Positions 1-9,606 of a DNA stretch of 64,000 nt are shown piece by piece; within the stretch, counting starts at the first letter, position 1; each line of letters begins with the position of its first letter. Both the position numbers and the translations under genes were made by a program. The notes under the pieces are model-generated. The model had not been told where the DNA came from. It searched no databases and saw only the letters and a program-made list of their open reading frames with translations. Location: positions 434,001 to 498,000 of the forward strand of contig NZ_CP108882.1 in assembly GCF_036347055.1 (NCBI RefSeq), read 5' to 3'. This stretch comes from Streptomyces sp. NBC_00820. GTDB lineage: Bacteria; Actinomycetota; Actinomycetes; Streptomycetales; Streptomycetaceae.

Positions 1-32
1 GTCCCGTGCGGCGAACAGGGGAGGGACGGCCC

Positions 33-824
33 GTGAAGCAGTGGCGTCGCGGCCTCCACCGCGCCTGGGAGTGGATCGCGCTGTCCACCCTGCTCAGGCG
101 GGGCAAGGAGCTGGAGCTGCTGCACCGGGCCATGGGGTTCGCCACGCTGGCCCTGGTCACGCTCGCCCCGCTGCTGATCGTGGTCGCCGCCGCGGATCCG
201 CTGGTGCGGGGAGGTTTCTCGTCATGGCTCGCGGACGGGATGGGGCTGTCCGGGAAGTCCGCCCGGATCCTCACCGACATCTTCAGCCCCCCGCACGAGG
301 TCATCGGCACCATCAGCGCGTGGAGCGTGGTCCTTCTCGCCCTGTTCGGGGTGTCCTTCGCGAGCAGTGTGCAGAACGGCTACGAGCGGATCTGGAACCT
401 GGCCGCGGGCCCGTGGCACCGGGTGTGGCGGCAGACGACCTGGCTGGTGGTGCTGATGGCCTACCTGTACCAGGAGGTGCAGACGAAGACGACGATGTAC
501 GGGATCCAGCGGTTCGTGGTGACCACGGTGAGCACGGTGCTGTTCTTCTGGTGGGGGCCGCGTTTCCTGCTGGGGAGCCAGGTCCGCTGGCGCGACCTGC
601 TGCCGGGTGCCCTCGCCACCATCGTGGGCCTGGCGGGTCTGCGCGCGTTCTCCGAACTCGTCTTCGCGCCGCTGATCGTCACCAACGCGCTGAGCTACGG
701 CGCGGTCGGCACCGTGCTGGTGGTGGAGTCGTGGCTGGTCGGCGTCGGGTTCGTCGTGTACGGGGGCGCGCTGTTCGGCCGCTGGTTCTGCGAGCACCAC
801 TGGATACCGTCCCACCACCGGTAG
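33..824 (+). CDS. YihY/BrkB-like inner membrane protein
   Basis: Predicted polytopic membrane protein of 263 aa with about six hydrophobic segments (roughly residues 35-55, 95-118, 135-155, 165-185, 195-215 and 235-258) and short charged loops. Layout and the motif around NGYERIWNLA resemble the YihY/virulence-factor BrkB family, once called RNase BN; the true function of that family is unresolved. The frame is open to position 6, but the GTG at 33 has a purine-rich site (GGGGAGGGA, 18-26) at good spacing, so it is preferred. The gene ends 7 bases before the convergent sensor phosphatase stop. Family assignment is by pattern only. Confidence 0.6.
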   Translation: MKQWRRGLHRAWEWIALSTLLRRGKELELLHRAMGFATLALVTLAPLLIVVAAADPLVRGGFSSWLADGMGLSGKSARILTDIFSPPHEVIGTISAWSVVLLALFGVSFASSVQNGYERIWNLAAGPWHRVWRQTTWLVVLMAYLYQEVQTKTTMYGIQRFVVTTVSTVLFFWWGPRFLLGSQVRWRDLLPGALATIVGLAGLRAFSELVFAPLIVTNALSYGAVGTVLVVESWLVGVGFVVYGGALFGRWFCEHHWIPSHHR

Positions 825-831
825 CGAACGG

Positions 832-3252
832 TCAGGGCAGTTCCTGCTCGGCCCAGATGATCTTTCCGTCGGCGGTGTAGCGGGCTCCCCAGCGGTGGGC
901 GAGCTGGGCCACGAGGAAGAGACCGCGGCCGCCCTCGTCGGTGCTGCGGGCGTGCCTCAGCCGCGGGGCGGTGCTGCTGCGGTCGGAGATCTCGCAGGTC
1001 AGCCGGGCGTCGAGGAGGAGCCGTAGCCGGATGGGAGGTGTGGCGTAGCGGATCGCGTTGGTGACCAGCTCGCTGACGACGAGTTCCGTGGTCATGGCCA
1101 GCGCGCCCAGGCCCCACTCCTCGACCTGGCGGGTCGCCCCGGCGCGGACGTGGCCCACGGCGGCCGGGTCCGCCGGCACGTCCCAGGAGGCGATGCGGCC
1201 CGGTCCGAGACGGTGGGTGCGGGCCAGCAGGAGCGCGATGTCGTCGGGCTGCGGCACGGGCACGAGCTGCCGTACGGCTGAGTCGCACAGGGTGGTGAGG
1301 TCGGCGCCGGTGTCGGTGAGCACCTGGCCCAGGCGGGTCATGCCGTGCTCCATGTCGTGGTCGGCTCCCTCGACGAGGCCGTCGGTGTAGAGGCCGAGCA
1401 GGGTGTTCTCGCCCAGCTCGATCTCGGTGGCCTCGAAGCCCATGCCGCCGAGGCCGAGGGGCGGTCCGGCGGGGATCTCGGGGAAGCTCACACGTCCGTC
1501 GGGTGTGACGACGACGGGCGGCGGATGGCCGGCCCGGGCCATGGCACACCGGCCGGTGACGGGGTCGTACACGGCGTACAGGCAGGTCGCGCCGGTGAAG
1601 GTGGCGGTGGCGCGGGCGGCGGGGTCGCCGTCGCCGGATTCGTCGCTCAGTCGCAGCACGAGGTCGTCGAGGTGGGCGAGGAGTTCGTCGGGGGGCATCT
1701 CCATGTCGGCGAGGGTCTGGACCGCCGTGCGCAGCCGGCCCATGCTGGCCGCCGCGGTGACGCCGTGACCCACCACGTCACCGACGACGAGGCCCACCCG
1801 TGCCCCGGACAGGGGGATCACGTCGAACCAGTCGCCGCCGACCCCGTCGGTCGGGTCGGCCGGCCGGTAGGAGGAGGCCACCTCCAGGGCCGTACCGCCC
1901 TTCAGGGCATGCGGCAGCAGGCTGCGCTGGAGGGTGACCGCCGCGGTGTGCTCCCGGGTGTAGCGGCGGGCGTTGTCCACGCAGACCGCCGCCCGCGCCA
2001 CCAGTTCCCGGGCGAGCAGGACGTCGTCGGGTCCGAACGCGACCCGGTTGAGCGAGCGGAAGAACGAGGTCAGGCCGAGGGCGGTGTCGCGGGCACGCAT
2101 CGGTACCAGGATCAGGGAGTGCAGGCCGTACTCGCGGATGCGGGCGATCCGCAGGGGCTGCTCGGCCGCGCCCTGACCGTCAGGTGGGTCGAGGACCGGG
2201 ATGAGGACGGGGTCCCCGTGGCCGAGCAGGTCGGCGGCGTAGGAGGCGGGTACGAAGTCCGCCATCTCACCGACCCCGACGAACGCCCCGGGGCAGCCGC
2301 CGCGCACCGCGCGCATGCCCGCGCGGCGCATCGCCGTCCTGGCGGGGGCGGGTCCCGCGTCGGTCAGCCACGCCCCGTGACCCTCGCTGCTGAGCACGCG
2401 CTCCAGGAGGTCGACGACGACGTAGTCGGCGAAGCGGGGTACGGCGAAGTCGGCGAGTTCCTGGGCGGTGCGCAGCACGTCGAGGGTCGTGCCGATGCTG
2501 GTGCCGGCCTCGTTCACCAGGGTCAGCAGCCGGCGCGCGTTCCAGCGCTCGGTGACGTCCGAGACCATGTAGCAGACCCCGGAGACGGAGTCGCCGCCGT
2601 CCGTCAGCGGGAAGAACGAGGTGGAGTACGCGCGCCGGCGGTGCGGGTCGGCCCAGCTCCAGCCGACGTACTCGTAGTCGAGCACCGGTTCCCCGGTGGC
2701 CAGTACCTTGCGCATCCGCCCCTCCAGGGCGTCGGCCTGGATCCCGGGCAGCAGTTCGCTCAGCCTGCGGCCCAGCCGCTGCTCGCGGGGGACGCCGCCG
2801 AAGCGTTCCAGCGTCTCGTTCACCCAGACATAGCGCAGCCCCGGGTCCATGACGGCCATACCGACCGGTGCGCAGGCCAGGAACCCCTCCAGGACGGAGC
2901 CGTCCACCTGCCACTGCGCGCACGGATCGCGTGCGGAGACCAGGAAGCACTCGTCCGCGCCGATACGGAAGGCCGCCGAGACCCGCAGGTCGACGTCCAT
3001 GCGGTGGCCGTCGCCGTGGCGTACGGCGACGAGCCCGCTCCAGCCCGCTCCGGCGCGGCAGCGGTCCGCGACGCGGGCGGCACGTGCCGGGTCCTCGGCC
3101 AGCAGGCGGGAGGCGGGACGGCCGACGACGTCCTGGGCGGGGAGCCCGAACAGGTCCTCCGCGCCCCGGGTCCAGCCGGTCACCACGCCCCGTGCCGTGA
3201 TCACCGCCGCCGCGTCGGTCGACGCGTCGAAGCCCTTCCGCGCAGATTCCAT
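832..3252 (-). CDS. PAS-PAS-GAF-SpoIIE sensor phosphatase with C-terminal RsbW-like ATPase domain
   Basis: 806-aa soluble signalling protein. In order: PAS (about 15-110), second PAS (about 125-240, with the MDPGLRYVWVNE pattern), GAF (about 265-430), PP2C-type SpoIIE phosphatase (about 445-650, with GGDWFDV and GDVVGHG metal-binding motifs), and an RsbW-like HATPase_c domain (about 680-800, ELVTNAIRYA N-box and EGGRGLFLV G-box). Such fusions are known as partner-switching regulators that dephosphorylate anti-anti-sigma factors; the ATPase part may bind or phosphorylate the same partner. No anti-anti-sigma gene is adjacent. The ATG at 3252 has a GGAAGG site 5-8 bases upstream. The frame continues open to 3939, but that extension is low-complexity antisense sequence and overlaps the divergent ligase gene. 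Confidence 0.9.
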   Translation of the reverse strand: MESARKGFDASTDAAAVITARGVVTGWTRGAEDLFGLPAQDVVGRPASRLLAEDPARAARVADRCRAGAGWSGLVAVRHGDGHRMDVDLRVSAAFRIGADECFLVSARDPCAQWQVDGSVLEGFLACAPVGMAVMDPGLRYVWVNETLERFGGVPREQRLGRRLSELLPGIQADALEGRMRKVLATGEPVLDYEYVGWSWADPHRRRAYSTSFFPLTDGGDSVSGVCYMVSDVTERWNARRLLTLVNEAGTSIGTTLDVLRTAQELADFAVPRFADYVVVDLLERVLSSEGHGAWLTDAGPAPARTAMRRAGMRAVRGGCPGAFVGVGEMADFVPASYAADLLGHGDPVLIPVLDPPDGQGAAEQPLRIARIREYGLHSLILVPMRARDTALGLTSFFRSLNRVAFGPDDVLLARELVARAAVCVDNARRYTREHTAAVTLQRSLLPHALKGGTALEVASSYRPADPTDGVGGDWFDVIPLSGARVGLVVGDVVGHGVTAAASMGRLRTAVQTLADMEMPPDELLAHLDDLVLRLSDESGDGDPAARATATFTGATCLYAVYDPVTGRCAMARAGHPPPVVVTPDGRVSFPEIPAGPPLGLGGMGFEATEIELGENTLLGLYTDGLVEGADHDMEHGMTRLGQVLTDTGADLTTLCDSAVRQLVPVPQPDDIALLLARTHRLGPGRIASWDVPADPAAVGHVRAGATRQVEEWGLGALAMTTELVVSELVTNAIRYATPPIRLRLLLDARLTCEISDRSSTAPRLRHARSTDEGGRGLFLVAQLAHRWGARYTADGKIIWAEQELP

Positions 3253-3526
3253 CGGTTCCTTCCCTGACAGCACCATGGTCCCGCTTGTCCGCGCGATGCG
3301 CACGGGCCGGTACGGGTGCGGCCCTGACGTGGGCGAATGCGACCCGGCATGGGCGGGCGCCGTCCCGCCCTCCTCGCCGCCCACGACGGCGGCCCGGCGG
3401 CGCGGCGGCCGGCCACTGTGCGCGCCTGCCCTGACGGCGGCGGAGCCGTCCGCGTGGTGGGGCTCAGCCGGTGATGCGACGCTGGGTGGAGAGGTGTCGT
3501 CCGAGGAGCGGAATCCAGGAGGGCCG

Positions 3527-5005
3527 ATGGGGCGTGACGTCCCGGCGCTCGTCTTCACCCGCGAGGACCGCCGCCGGTACCGGATCAAGATGCAGGAGTG
3601 CCTCGACGCGTTCGCGCAGATGCTGCGCGAGTCACGGTTCGAGGCCGAACGGCCGCAGGTGGGACTGGAGATCGAGCTGAACCTGGTGGACGGCGAGGCG
3701 GAGCCGGTGATGCGCAACACCGACGTGCTGGAGGCGATCGCGGACCCCGCCTGGTCCACCGAACTCGGCCGGTTCAACCTGGAGATCAACGTTCCGCCGC
3801 GCCGGCTGACGGCGGGCGGTCCGGACGCCTGGGAGGAGGAGATACGGGCCGCGCTCAACCACGCGGAGGAGCGCGCCCGGTCGGTCGGCGCGCGTCTGAT
3901 GATGACCGGCATCCTGCCCACGCTGCGACAGGAGGACATCGGCGAGGAGTCGCTCTCGGAGAACCCGCGCTATCACCTGCTCAACGACCAGGTCTTCGCG
4001 GCCCGGGGCGAGGACCTGCACATCGAGATCGACGGCGTCGACCGGCTGCGGACGTACGCGGACACGATCACCCCGGAGGCCGCGTGCACGAGCACCCAGT
4101 TCCATCTCCAGGTGTCCCCGGAGAACTTCGCCCCCTACTGGAACGCGGCGCAGTCCATCGCCGGGGTACAGGTGGCGCTGGCGGCCAACTCGCCTTTCCT
4201 GTTCGGCAAGGAGCTGTGGCACGAGACCCGGATCCCGCTGTTCGAGCAGGCGACCGACACCCGCCCGGAGGAGATCAAGGTCCAGGGAGTCAGGCCCCGG
4301 GTGTGGTTCGGGGAGCGCTGGATCAACAGCGTCTTCGACCTGTTCGAGGAGAACCTGCGCTACTTTCCCGCCCTGTTGCCGCTGTGCGACGAGCAGGACC
4401 CCGTGGAGACGCTGGACCGGGGTGACGTGCCCGAGCTGTCCGAACTCACCTTGCACAACGGCACGATCTACCGCTGGAACCGCCCGGTCTACGCGGTCGT
4501 CCACGACCGGCCGCACGTGCGCGTGGAGAACAGGGTGCTGCCCGCCGGGCCGACCGTCGCGGACGTCCTGGCCAACGGCGCCTTCTACTACGGCCTCACG
4601 CGCGCCCTGGTGGAGGAGGACCGGCCGGTGTGGTCGCGGATGTCGTTCGCCGCGGCCGAGGACAACCTGCACACGGCGGCCCGGCACGGCATCGAGGCCC
4701 GCCTGTACTGGCCGGGGATGGGCGAGGTGCCGGTGCCCGAACTGGTGCTCAGGCGGCTGCTGCCGCTGGCGCACCAGGGTCTTGAGCGCTCCGGCATGGA
4801 CGCGGCGTGGCGCGAGCCGCTGCTCGGCATCATCGAGCAGCGCTGTGTCGCCGCCCGCAACGGGGCCGTCTGGCAGAAGGAGATGTTCCACCGCATCGAG
4901 GCGTCCACCCGCGCCGGCCGCCACGAGGCCCTGCGGCGGATGACGGAGCTGTACATGGACTACATGCACCTCAACGCCCCGGTGCACACCTGGCCCGTCG
5001 ACTGA
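3527..5005 (+). CDS. Glutamate-cysteine ligase-like (GCS2 family) protein
   Basis: 492-aa protein of the GCS2 carboxylate-amine ligase family. The N-terminal region has the acidic GLEIELNLV pattern (about residues 46-54) that supplies metal and ATP ligands in this family, followed by GRFNLEINVPP and a conserved STQFHLQVSP segment. Known members couple an amino acid to a gamma-carboxylate with ATP. Streptomycetes use mycothiol rather than glutathione, so the natural product need not be gamma-glutamylcysteine; substrate is unknown. The ATG at 3527 has an AGGAGGG site at 3517-3523. It is divergent from the sensor phosphatase across 274 bases. Frame extension upstream to 2849 is antisense to that gene and is rejected. 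Confidence 0.82.
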   Translation: MGRDVPALVFTREDRRRYRIKMQECLDAFAQMLRESRFEAERPQVGLEIELNLVDGEAEPVMRNTDVLEAIADPAWSTELGRFNLEINVPPRRLTAGGPDAWEEEIRAALNHAEERARSVGARLMMTGILPTLRQEDIGEESLSENPRYHLLNDQVFAARGEDLHIEIDGVDRLRTYADTITPEAACTSTQFHLQVSPENFAPYWNAAQSIAGVQVALAANSPFLFGKELWHETRIPLFEQATDTRPEEIKVQGVRPRVWFGERWINSVFDLFEENLRYFPALLPLCDEQDPVETLDRGDVPELSELTLHNGTIYRWNRPVYAVVHDRPHVRVENRVLPAGPTVADVLANGAFYYGLTRALVEEDRPVWSRMSFAAAEDNLHTAARHGIEARLYWPGMGEVPVPELVLRRLLPLAHQGLERSGMDAAWREPLLGIIEQRCVAARNGAVWQKEMFHRIEASTRAGRHEALRRMTELYMDYMHLNAPVHTWPVD

Positions 5006-5120
5006 CGCACTGCGGGTGGGGGCCGCACGGAGAACGTGCGGAGGAATAGTGGATGCGGAACGAAACGATCACCGTATAGGCTCCGCCTGGCATTGCGGGG
5101 GAACGGTGGAGGTGGGGGGC

Positions 5121-5807
5121 ATGACCGACGGTTCGGCGTCCGAGAAGGGTCACAACGCCGGGGTCCAGGCCGTCGTGGCGGTACTGGTGGTCGGGGGCGC
5201 GCTCGGGGGTCTGTGGGCACAGGGCGAACTTCAGGGGAACACCGGTGACAAGGGGCCGGCCACGTGCTCGCACGACGACCGCCGGGTGTCCCGGCACGTC
5301 TCCGGGCACCGGCTGTGCACGGCGCTGAACCGCCCGAATCTGCCGGTGCTCCTCGGAGCGCCGGACGAGACCGCGCAGACGGCGAACGGTTCGTCCTCCT
5401 CCTTCGCCCTCCCCGACGGCACCAAGGTCACCACCCCCACGGCGGAGGTCGACACGCAGACCTTCTCCGTGCAGCTCACGGCGCCGGACGACCGTGCTCC
5501 CGTCGCCGAGACGGCCGGTCTCATGGGCATGAGCGCGCAGAAGACGACGCTGCTCGGTCACCCCGCGGTGCTGTACTCGGACCACACGATCGCCATCCGT
5601 TTCTCGCTGGGCGGCGGCGACACCGACGCCGACACCAGTACCGGCGGCATAGCCCGCCATCTGCTGGTCGCCAGGGACCGCGAGGACGGCGGCGGTTCGT
5701 ACGAGCTCGCCCTGTGGCGCCAGGACAACGGGACGCCCGACGACGCGGCGCTGCTGCGCGTCGCCGAGCAGGTGCTGCCCAGGGTCCCCGGCTGGGCGGC
5801 CGGCTGA
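5121..5807 (+). CDS. Membrane-anchored hypothetical protein
   Basis: 228-aa protein with one N-terminal hydrophobic segment (about residues 15-34) and an otherwise polar, presumably extracytoplasmic domain with two cysteines (CSHDDRR and RLCTAL). It resembles the many Streptomyces proteins with a short cytoplasmic tail, one helix and a small exterior domain; no catalytic motif is seen. The ATG at 5121 follows a GGTGGAGGTGGGGGG purine run. A GTG at 5106 in frame is an alternative start. Function unknown. Confidence 0.65.
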   Translation: MTDGSASEKGHNAGVQAVVAVLVVGGALGGLWAQGELQGNTGDKGPATCSHDDRRVSRHVSGHRLCTALNRPNLPVLLGAPDETAQTANGSSSSFALPDGTKVTTPTAEVDTQTFSVQLTAPDDRAPVAETAGLMGMSAQKTTLLGHPAVLYSDHTIAIRFSLGGGDTDADTSTGGIARHLLVARDREDGGGSYELALWRQDNGTPDDAALLRVAEQVLPRVPGWAAG

Positions 5808-6048
5808 CGTCACGGTTCCGGGCCGGCGGCGCGTAGCGCGCTCCCATGCGCGTCGACCACTCACCGGAATCCATGGATCCGGGCTCGTTCTACCGCCTGG
5901 TGGTCGACTTGCCGCCGGCTGGGCATCCAAATCGGGGGGACACCTCCAATAACCAACGCGCCACCACCCGCGTGACCTCCACGTATGTTGCGGGCGTGCT
6001 GCGCAGGCCCTGGCACAAGCGCGGGTCCGGGGGCGTATCCGGGGACTG

Positions 6049-6600
6049 TCAGGCGGTGACCTTGCCGAAGATGTGGTTGGCGGGAGCCTCGGGGTCGTTG
6101 CCGTAGAAGAACTCTTCGAGTGCCTGGTGGAACTCGTCACGGTCCAGTCCGCCGGAACCATCGAGGTCCAGAGCGGCGAAAACGGCGGCGCTGTCCTCGC
6201 CGGGGACGGCGGCGACCGAGTCGAACATCTGCTGGAACTCGGCCTGGTCGATCTTGCCGTCTCCGTTGAGGTCGACGAGGTCGAAGAAGCAGTTGGTGAC
6301 CGGCGCAATCTGCTGCGGGTAGAGCGCGCGGTCGGTCAGGACACTCTTGAAGCCTTCGGTCATCTCCCGCACATCGACCTTCCCGTCACCATCCTGATCC
6401 ATCGGGGCGATGACGTTCGACCAGAACCGGTCCATCCCCTCGGTGAGCCGGCGGACGGTCTCGGCATCAGGGGTGGTCTCGCGGAGGCTGATGTAGCGCT
6501 CGCTCATCTTGCGGACGTCGTGCTGGGTGATGAACCCGTCGCCGTCGACATCGGCGCCCCTGAACCACTGGCCGTACTTGAGATCTTGAAGTGCAGTCAT
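6049..6600 (-). CDS. Four-EF-hand calcium-binding protein (calerythrin-like)
   Basis: 183-aa acidic cytosolic protein with four EF-hand loops: DVDGDGFITQHD (about 17-28), DQDGDGKVDVRE (about 68-79), DLNGDGKIDQAE (about 112-123) and DLDGSGGLDRDE (about 145-156). Every loop keeps the position 1, 3, 5 and 12 ligands, so all four could bind calcium. Calerythrin and CabC-type proteins of this kind in actinomycetes act as calcium buffers or sensors, in some species linked to aerial growth. It stands alone, convergent with the upstream small membrane protein across 241 bases. The ATG at 6600 lacks a strong Shine-Dalgarno site. Confidence 0.9.
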   Translation of the reverse strand: MTALQDLKYGQWFRGADVDGDGFITQHDVRKMSERYISLRETTPDAETVRRLTEGMDRFWSNVIAPMDQDGDGKVDVREMTEGFKSVLTDRALYPQQIAPVTNCFFDLVDLNGDGKIDQAEFQQMFDSVAAVPGEDSAAVFAALDLDGSGGLDRDEFHQALEEFFYGNDPEAPANHIFGKVTA

Positions 6601-6734
6601 GACTGCGCACCGTATTCACGCAGTTACGGCGGTGCAAACGTCCGAGTGGAGGCTGGGAGCCGGTCGGACCTGTCTACCGGGCGCCCGACGAGGGTGAACA
6701 CGGCAAACTCACCCGTCGTCGAGTCGGCTTCGTT

Positions 6735-9035
6735 TCAGTGTTCGAGGTGTGGTGGTGTGAAGGCGAGTACCTCCTCGACCGGCCCGTCGTAGACCTCGAC
6801 GTCGACGAGAGCACTGTGCGCACTCGGTCCCTGGGACAGCCGCGAGCACCCGCGGTCCCCGGTGAGGGTGTTCGGGTTGCCGTGGCGGTCCAAGGTTCCG
6901 CTCCGGCCCGGCTGGGCCGGGTCCCACCACGCTCCGGTGGACAGCTGGATGACGCCGGGCATGACGGCGTCCGACAGGATCGCGCCCGCCAGACAGCTGC
7001 CTCGGTCGTTGAAGACGCGCACGATCATGCCGTTCTCGATACCGCGTGATGCCGCATCTTGCGGGTTGATCGTTACGGGCTCGCGGCCGTGGATCTTCGA
7101 CTTGAGGCTGTGGCCACCGTTGTCGTACTGGCTGTGCAGGCGTGAGGCAGGCTGATTCGAGATCAGGTGCAGCGGGAAGCGGTCCGCCAGGTCGGCGCGA
7201 AGCCACTCCACCGGTTCGAACCACGTCGGATGTCCGGTGCAGTCGTCGTAGCCGAACGAGTCGATCTCCTCGGAGAAGATCTCGATCCGGCCCGACGGCG
7301 TCGTCAGGGGGAAGCGCTGCGGATCGGAACGCAGTGCTTCGAAGCTGCCAGGAAACGGCCCGCCGAGTGCGGGCAGTTCGACACCGGAGGCGCGTTGCCA
7401 GAAGTCGTCGAAGTCTGGCAGGGCCGCGTCGTCGCCGAGGTTCGCCCGCGTCTGGACGTAGAGGTGCCGGACCCATTCGATCTCGGAACGCGCCTGGGTG
7501 AACTCGCGTTCATAGCCGAGCCGGGCAGCCAAGGCGGCGAAGATCTGGTGGTCGGTGCGTGCCTCGCCGGCCGGCTCGCGGACCTTCGGCATCGCGACGA
7601 GGTGAGGGTCGGAGAACCCCGCGGCGAAGTCGTCACGCTCCAGGCTGGTCGCGACGGGAAGCACGATGTCGGCGAATTTCGCCGTGGTGTTCCACCAGGC
7701 TTCATGGACCACCACCGTGTCCGGGCGCTGCCAGGCCCGGGTGAGGCGGTGGAGATCCTGGTGGTGGTGGAAGGGGTTTCCTCCGCACCAGTAGATCAGG
7801 CGCAGGTCCGGCAGGGTCAGGCGCTGACCGTCGTAGTCGATGGTCGCGCCCGGTTCCAGCAGGGTGTCGGCGATCCGGGCGACCGGAATGAAGTCCGCGA
7901 CAGGGTTGGCCACCCGCGGCATCGACGCCACAGACGGACGGCCCGGGGCAACACCGGTCGCGTCCATCGTTGCGTAGCCCGCGCCCCAGCCGCAGCCGGG
8001 CCGGCCCAGCGAACCCGCCATGGCCGCCAGCACGACCGACATCCAGATCGGCTGCTCACCGTGGTCCGCCCGCTGTATGGCGTAGTTGACCATGATGAGG
8101 GAACGCTGTGTGGACAGGCGGCGGGCGAGATCGAGGATCGTGTCGCGGCTGATGCCCGTGATCCTCGCGGCCCAGTCGGCGTCCTTGACGACGCCGTCCA
8201 CGTCGCCGGTCAGGTAGGAGGCGAAGCGGTCGAACCCCTCGCAGCAGCGGGTGAGGAAGTCCTCGTCGTACAAGTCGTCGACCAGCATCGTGTGCGCGAT
8301 GCCGAGCATCAAGGCCGTGTCGGTGTTGGGGATGACCGGCAGCCACTCGGCGTCGAGGAAGTCGGCGGTGTCACTGCGGATCGGGCTGACGTTCACGAAC
8401 CGCACCCCGGCCTCACGGCACTTCCGCTGCAGGTCCCGCGTCTGGTGCCGGGCCAGCCCGCCAGGGTTGATCTGGCTGTTCTTCAGAGCCAGCCCCCCGA
8501 ACGCCACCACGAGCTCACAGTTCTCGGCGATCTCGTCCCACATCGGCATCCGGGACTGGTAGCTCCACGGAGCCCCGCCGATCACATGCGGAAGGATGAC
8601 CTCAAGAGCGGCGGTGCTGTACGTGTTGCGCGAGTCGGTGTAGCCCCCGCCCAACGCCAGGAACCGCTGGAGCTGACCCTGCGCATTGTGGAACCCGCCC
8701 GCACTGGCCCAGCCGTACGAGCCGCCGAACACCGCGCTGTCCCCGTGCTGTGCGCGCACTTGGCGCAATTCCTCGCTCACCAGCGTGAGCGCGTCGTCCC
8801 AGCTGACCTCTACGAAGGCGTCCGCACCTCTGGCCGTTTCATCGGCGCGCGGCAAGCCATTGAGCCACCCTTTGCGCACCGCGGGACGCAGCACACGCGC
8901 ACTGTCCTCAGCAGCCGTCACCATGCCCGGGCCGATCGGCGACGGCGCGGGGTCATCACCCCGGGGCTCAATGCGCACCAGCTGACCCGAATCGACCACG
9001 GCTACGAAACTGCCCCAGTGCGTCGCCACCGGCAT
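6735..9035 (-). CDS. Molybdopterin oxidoreductase of the DMSO/TMAO/biotin-sulfoxide reductase type
   Basis: 766-aa enzyme of the DMSO reductase superfamily, using a bis-molybdopterin guanine dinucleotide cofactor. The segment GSYGWASAGGFHNAQGQL (about 106-123) matches the family region in which a serine coordinates molybdenum. The N-terminus lacks a four-cysteine [4Fe-4S] motif and has no obvious Tat signal, as in cytoplasmic BisC-type enzymes. The C-terminal molydopterin dinucleotide-binding domain is present (HLISNQPASRLHSQ through VRVFNDRG). It may reduce methionine, biotin or other sulfoxides. No electron-donor or cofactor gene is adjacent. The ATG at 9035 has GGTGGA 7 bases upstream; a GTG at 9047 is an alternative. 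Confidence 0.88.
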   Translation of the reverse strand: MPVATHWGSFVAVVDSGQLVRIEPRGDDPAPSPIGPGMVTAAEDSARVLRPAVRKGWLNGLPRADETARGADAFVEVSWDDALTLVSEELRQVRAQHGDSAVFGGSYGWASAGGFHNAQGQLQRFLALGGGYTDSRNTYSTAALEVILPHVIGGAPWSYQSRMPMWDEIAENCELVVAFGGLALKNSQINPGGLARHQTRDLQRKCREAGVRFVNVSPIRSDTADFLDAEWLPVIPNTDTALMLGIAHTMLVDDLYDEDFLTRCCEGFDRFASYLTGDVDGVVKDADWAARITGISRDTILDLARRLSTQRSLIMVNYAIQRADHGEQPIWMSVVLAAMAGSLGRPGCGWGAGYATMDATGVAPGRPSVASMPRVANPVADFIPVARIADTLLEPGATIDYDGQRLTLPDLRLIYWCGGNPFHHHQDLHRLTRAWQRPDTVVVHEAWWNTTAKFADIVLPVATSLERDDFAAGFSDPHLVAMPKVREPAGEARTDHQIFAALAARLGYEREFTQARSEIEWVRHLYVQTRANLGDDAALPDFDDFWQRASGVELPALGGPFPGSFEALRSDPQRFPLTTPSGRIEIFSEEIDSFGYDDCTGHPTWFEPVEWLRADLADRFPLHLISNQPASRLHSQYDNGGHSLKSKIHGREPVTINPQDAASRGIENGMIVRVFNDRGSCLAGAILSDAVMPGVIQLSTGAWWDPAQPGRSGTLDRHGNPNTLTGDRGCSRLSQGPSAHSALVDVEVYDGPVEEVLAFTPPHLEH

Positions 9036-9606
9036 GCGTCGTTCCACCGTGCATCAACTCCATCCCTGAAGTTTCTCCGGCTCTCGAACAACGGCCGCTA
9101 CACCACAGGGGTCCCGCGTCAGTCAGCGGTCCGCAGGACACAGGCTCCCCCTGGCGGATACTGCCCAATCCTGACGGTGCGCACGACTCCCACCGCCGCC
9201 ACTCAACCGGAGCCCGGAGCGCCTCTGTCGACCGCGACCTGACCGTCGTCCGACACCAGCGTCAAGGTCCTGGTGCTCCGAGCAGGAAGGTTCGCCATGT
9301 TCACGGCTGTTCGGCTGCGCCGAACTCACCCCCGCCGCCTGAGCGCGCCGTGTCCATCCGGCGCCGGGCGCGTTCGTCACGGTGACGTGTACACGGGTTG
9401 CAAAGACCCCACGGGACTCGTGCCACGGGCGCCGGGGCCGCGCGATACCCGTCTCCCCTTCCCGACCGCCGATCGAAGCCCTGGTCCGCCCGGGACCAGG
9501 GCTTCGTGCTGCACCCGCGCGCTGGGACACGGTGGCGGCCGGGCGGGTGTGCACTGACGCTGCCGGGCCGGCGGCAGCCCAGGAACGCGGCGCCCGCACC
9601 GCGCGG
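9036..9606. other. Gene-free stretch with one strong hairpin
   Basis: No convincing coding sequence was found on either strand. The only distinct element is the hairpin at 9474-9506, listed separately. The part next to 9035 presumably carries the promoter of the molybdoenzyme, but no clear -10/-35 pair was recognised. Confidence 0.5.
9474..9506 (-). terminator. Perfect 14-bp-arm hairpin, probable terminator
   Basis: CGAAGCCCTGGTCC (9474-9487) pairs perfectly with its reverse complement at 9493-9506 across a 5-base loop. No U-tract follows, which is usual for Streptomyces terminators. It lies 100 bases beyond the stop of the minus-strand relic ending at 9607, so it probably once terminated that gene. 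Confidence 0.6.

Noticed and set aside
1345..3267. Long open plus-strand frame of about 640 codons
   Set aside because: It is antisense to the sensor phosphatase, full of Gly/Arg/Val-rich low-complexity sequence, and arises from the GC-biased third positions of the real gene.
7167..9242. Long plus-strand open frame of about 690 codons
   Set aside because: Mirror of the molybdoenzyme gene; no family motifs and no ribosome site.
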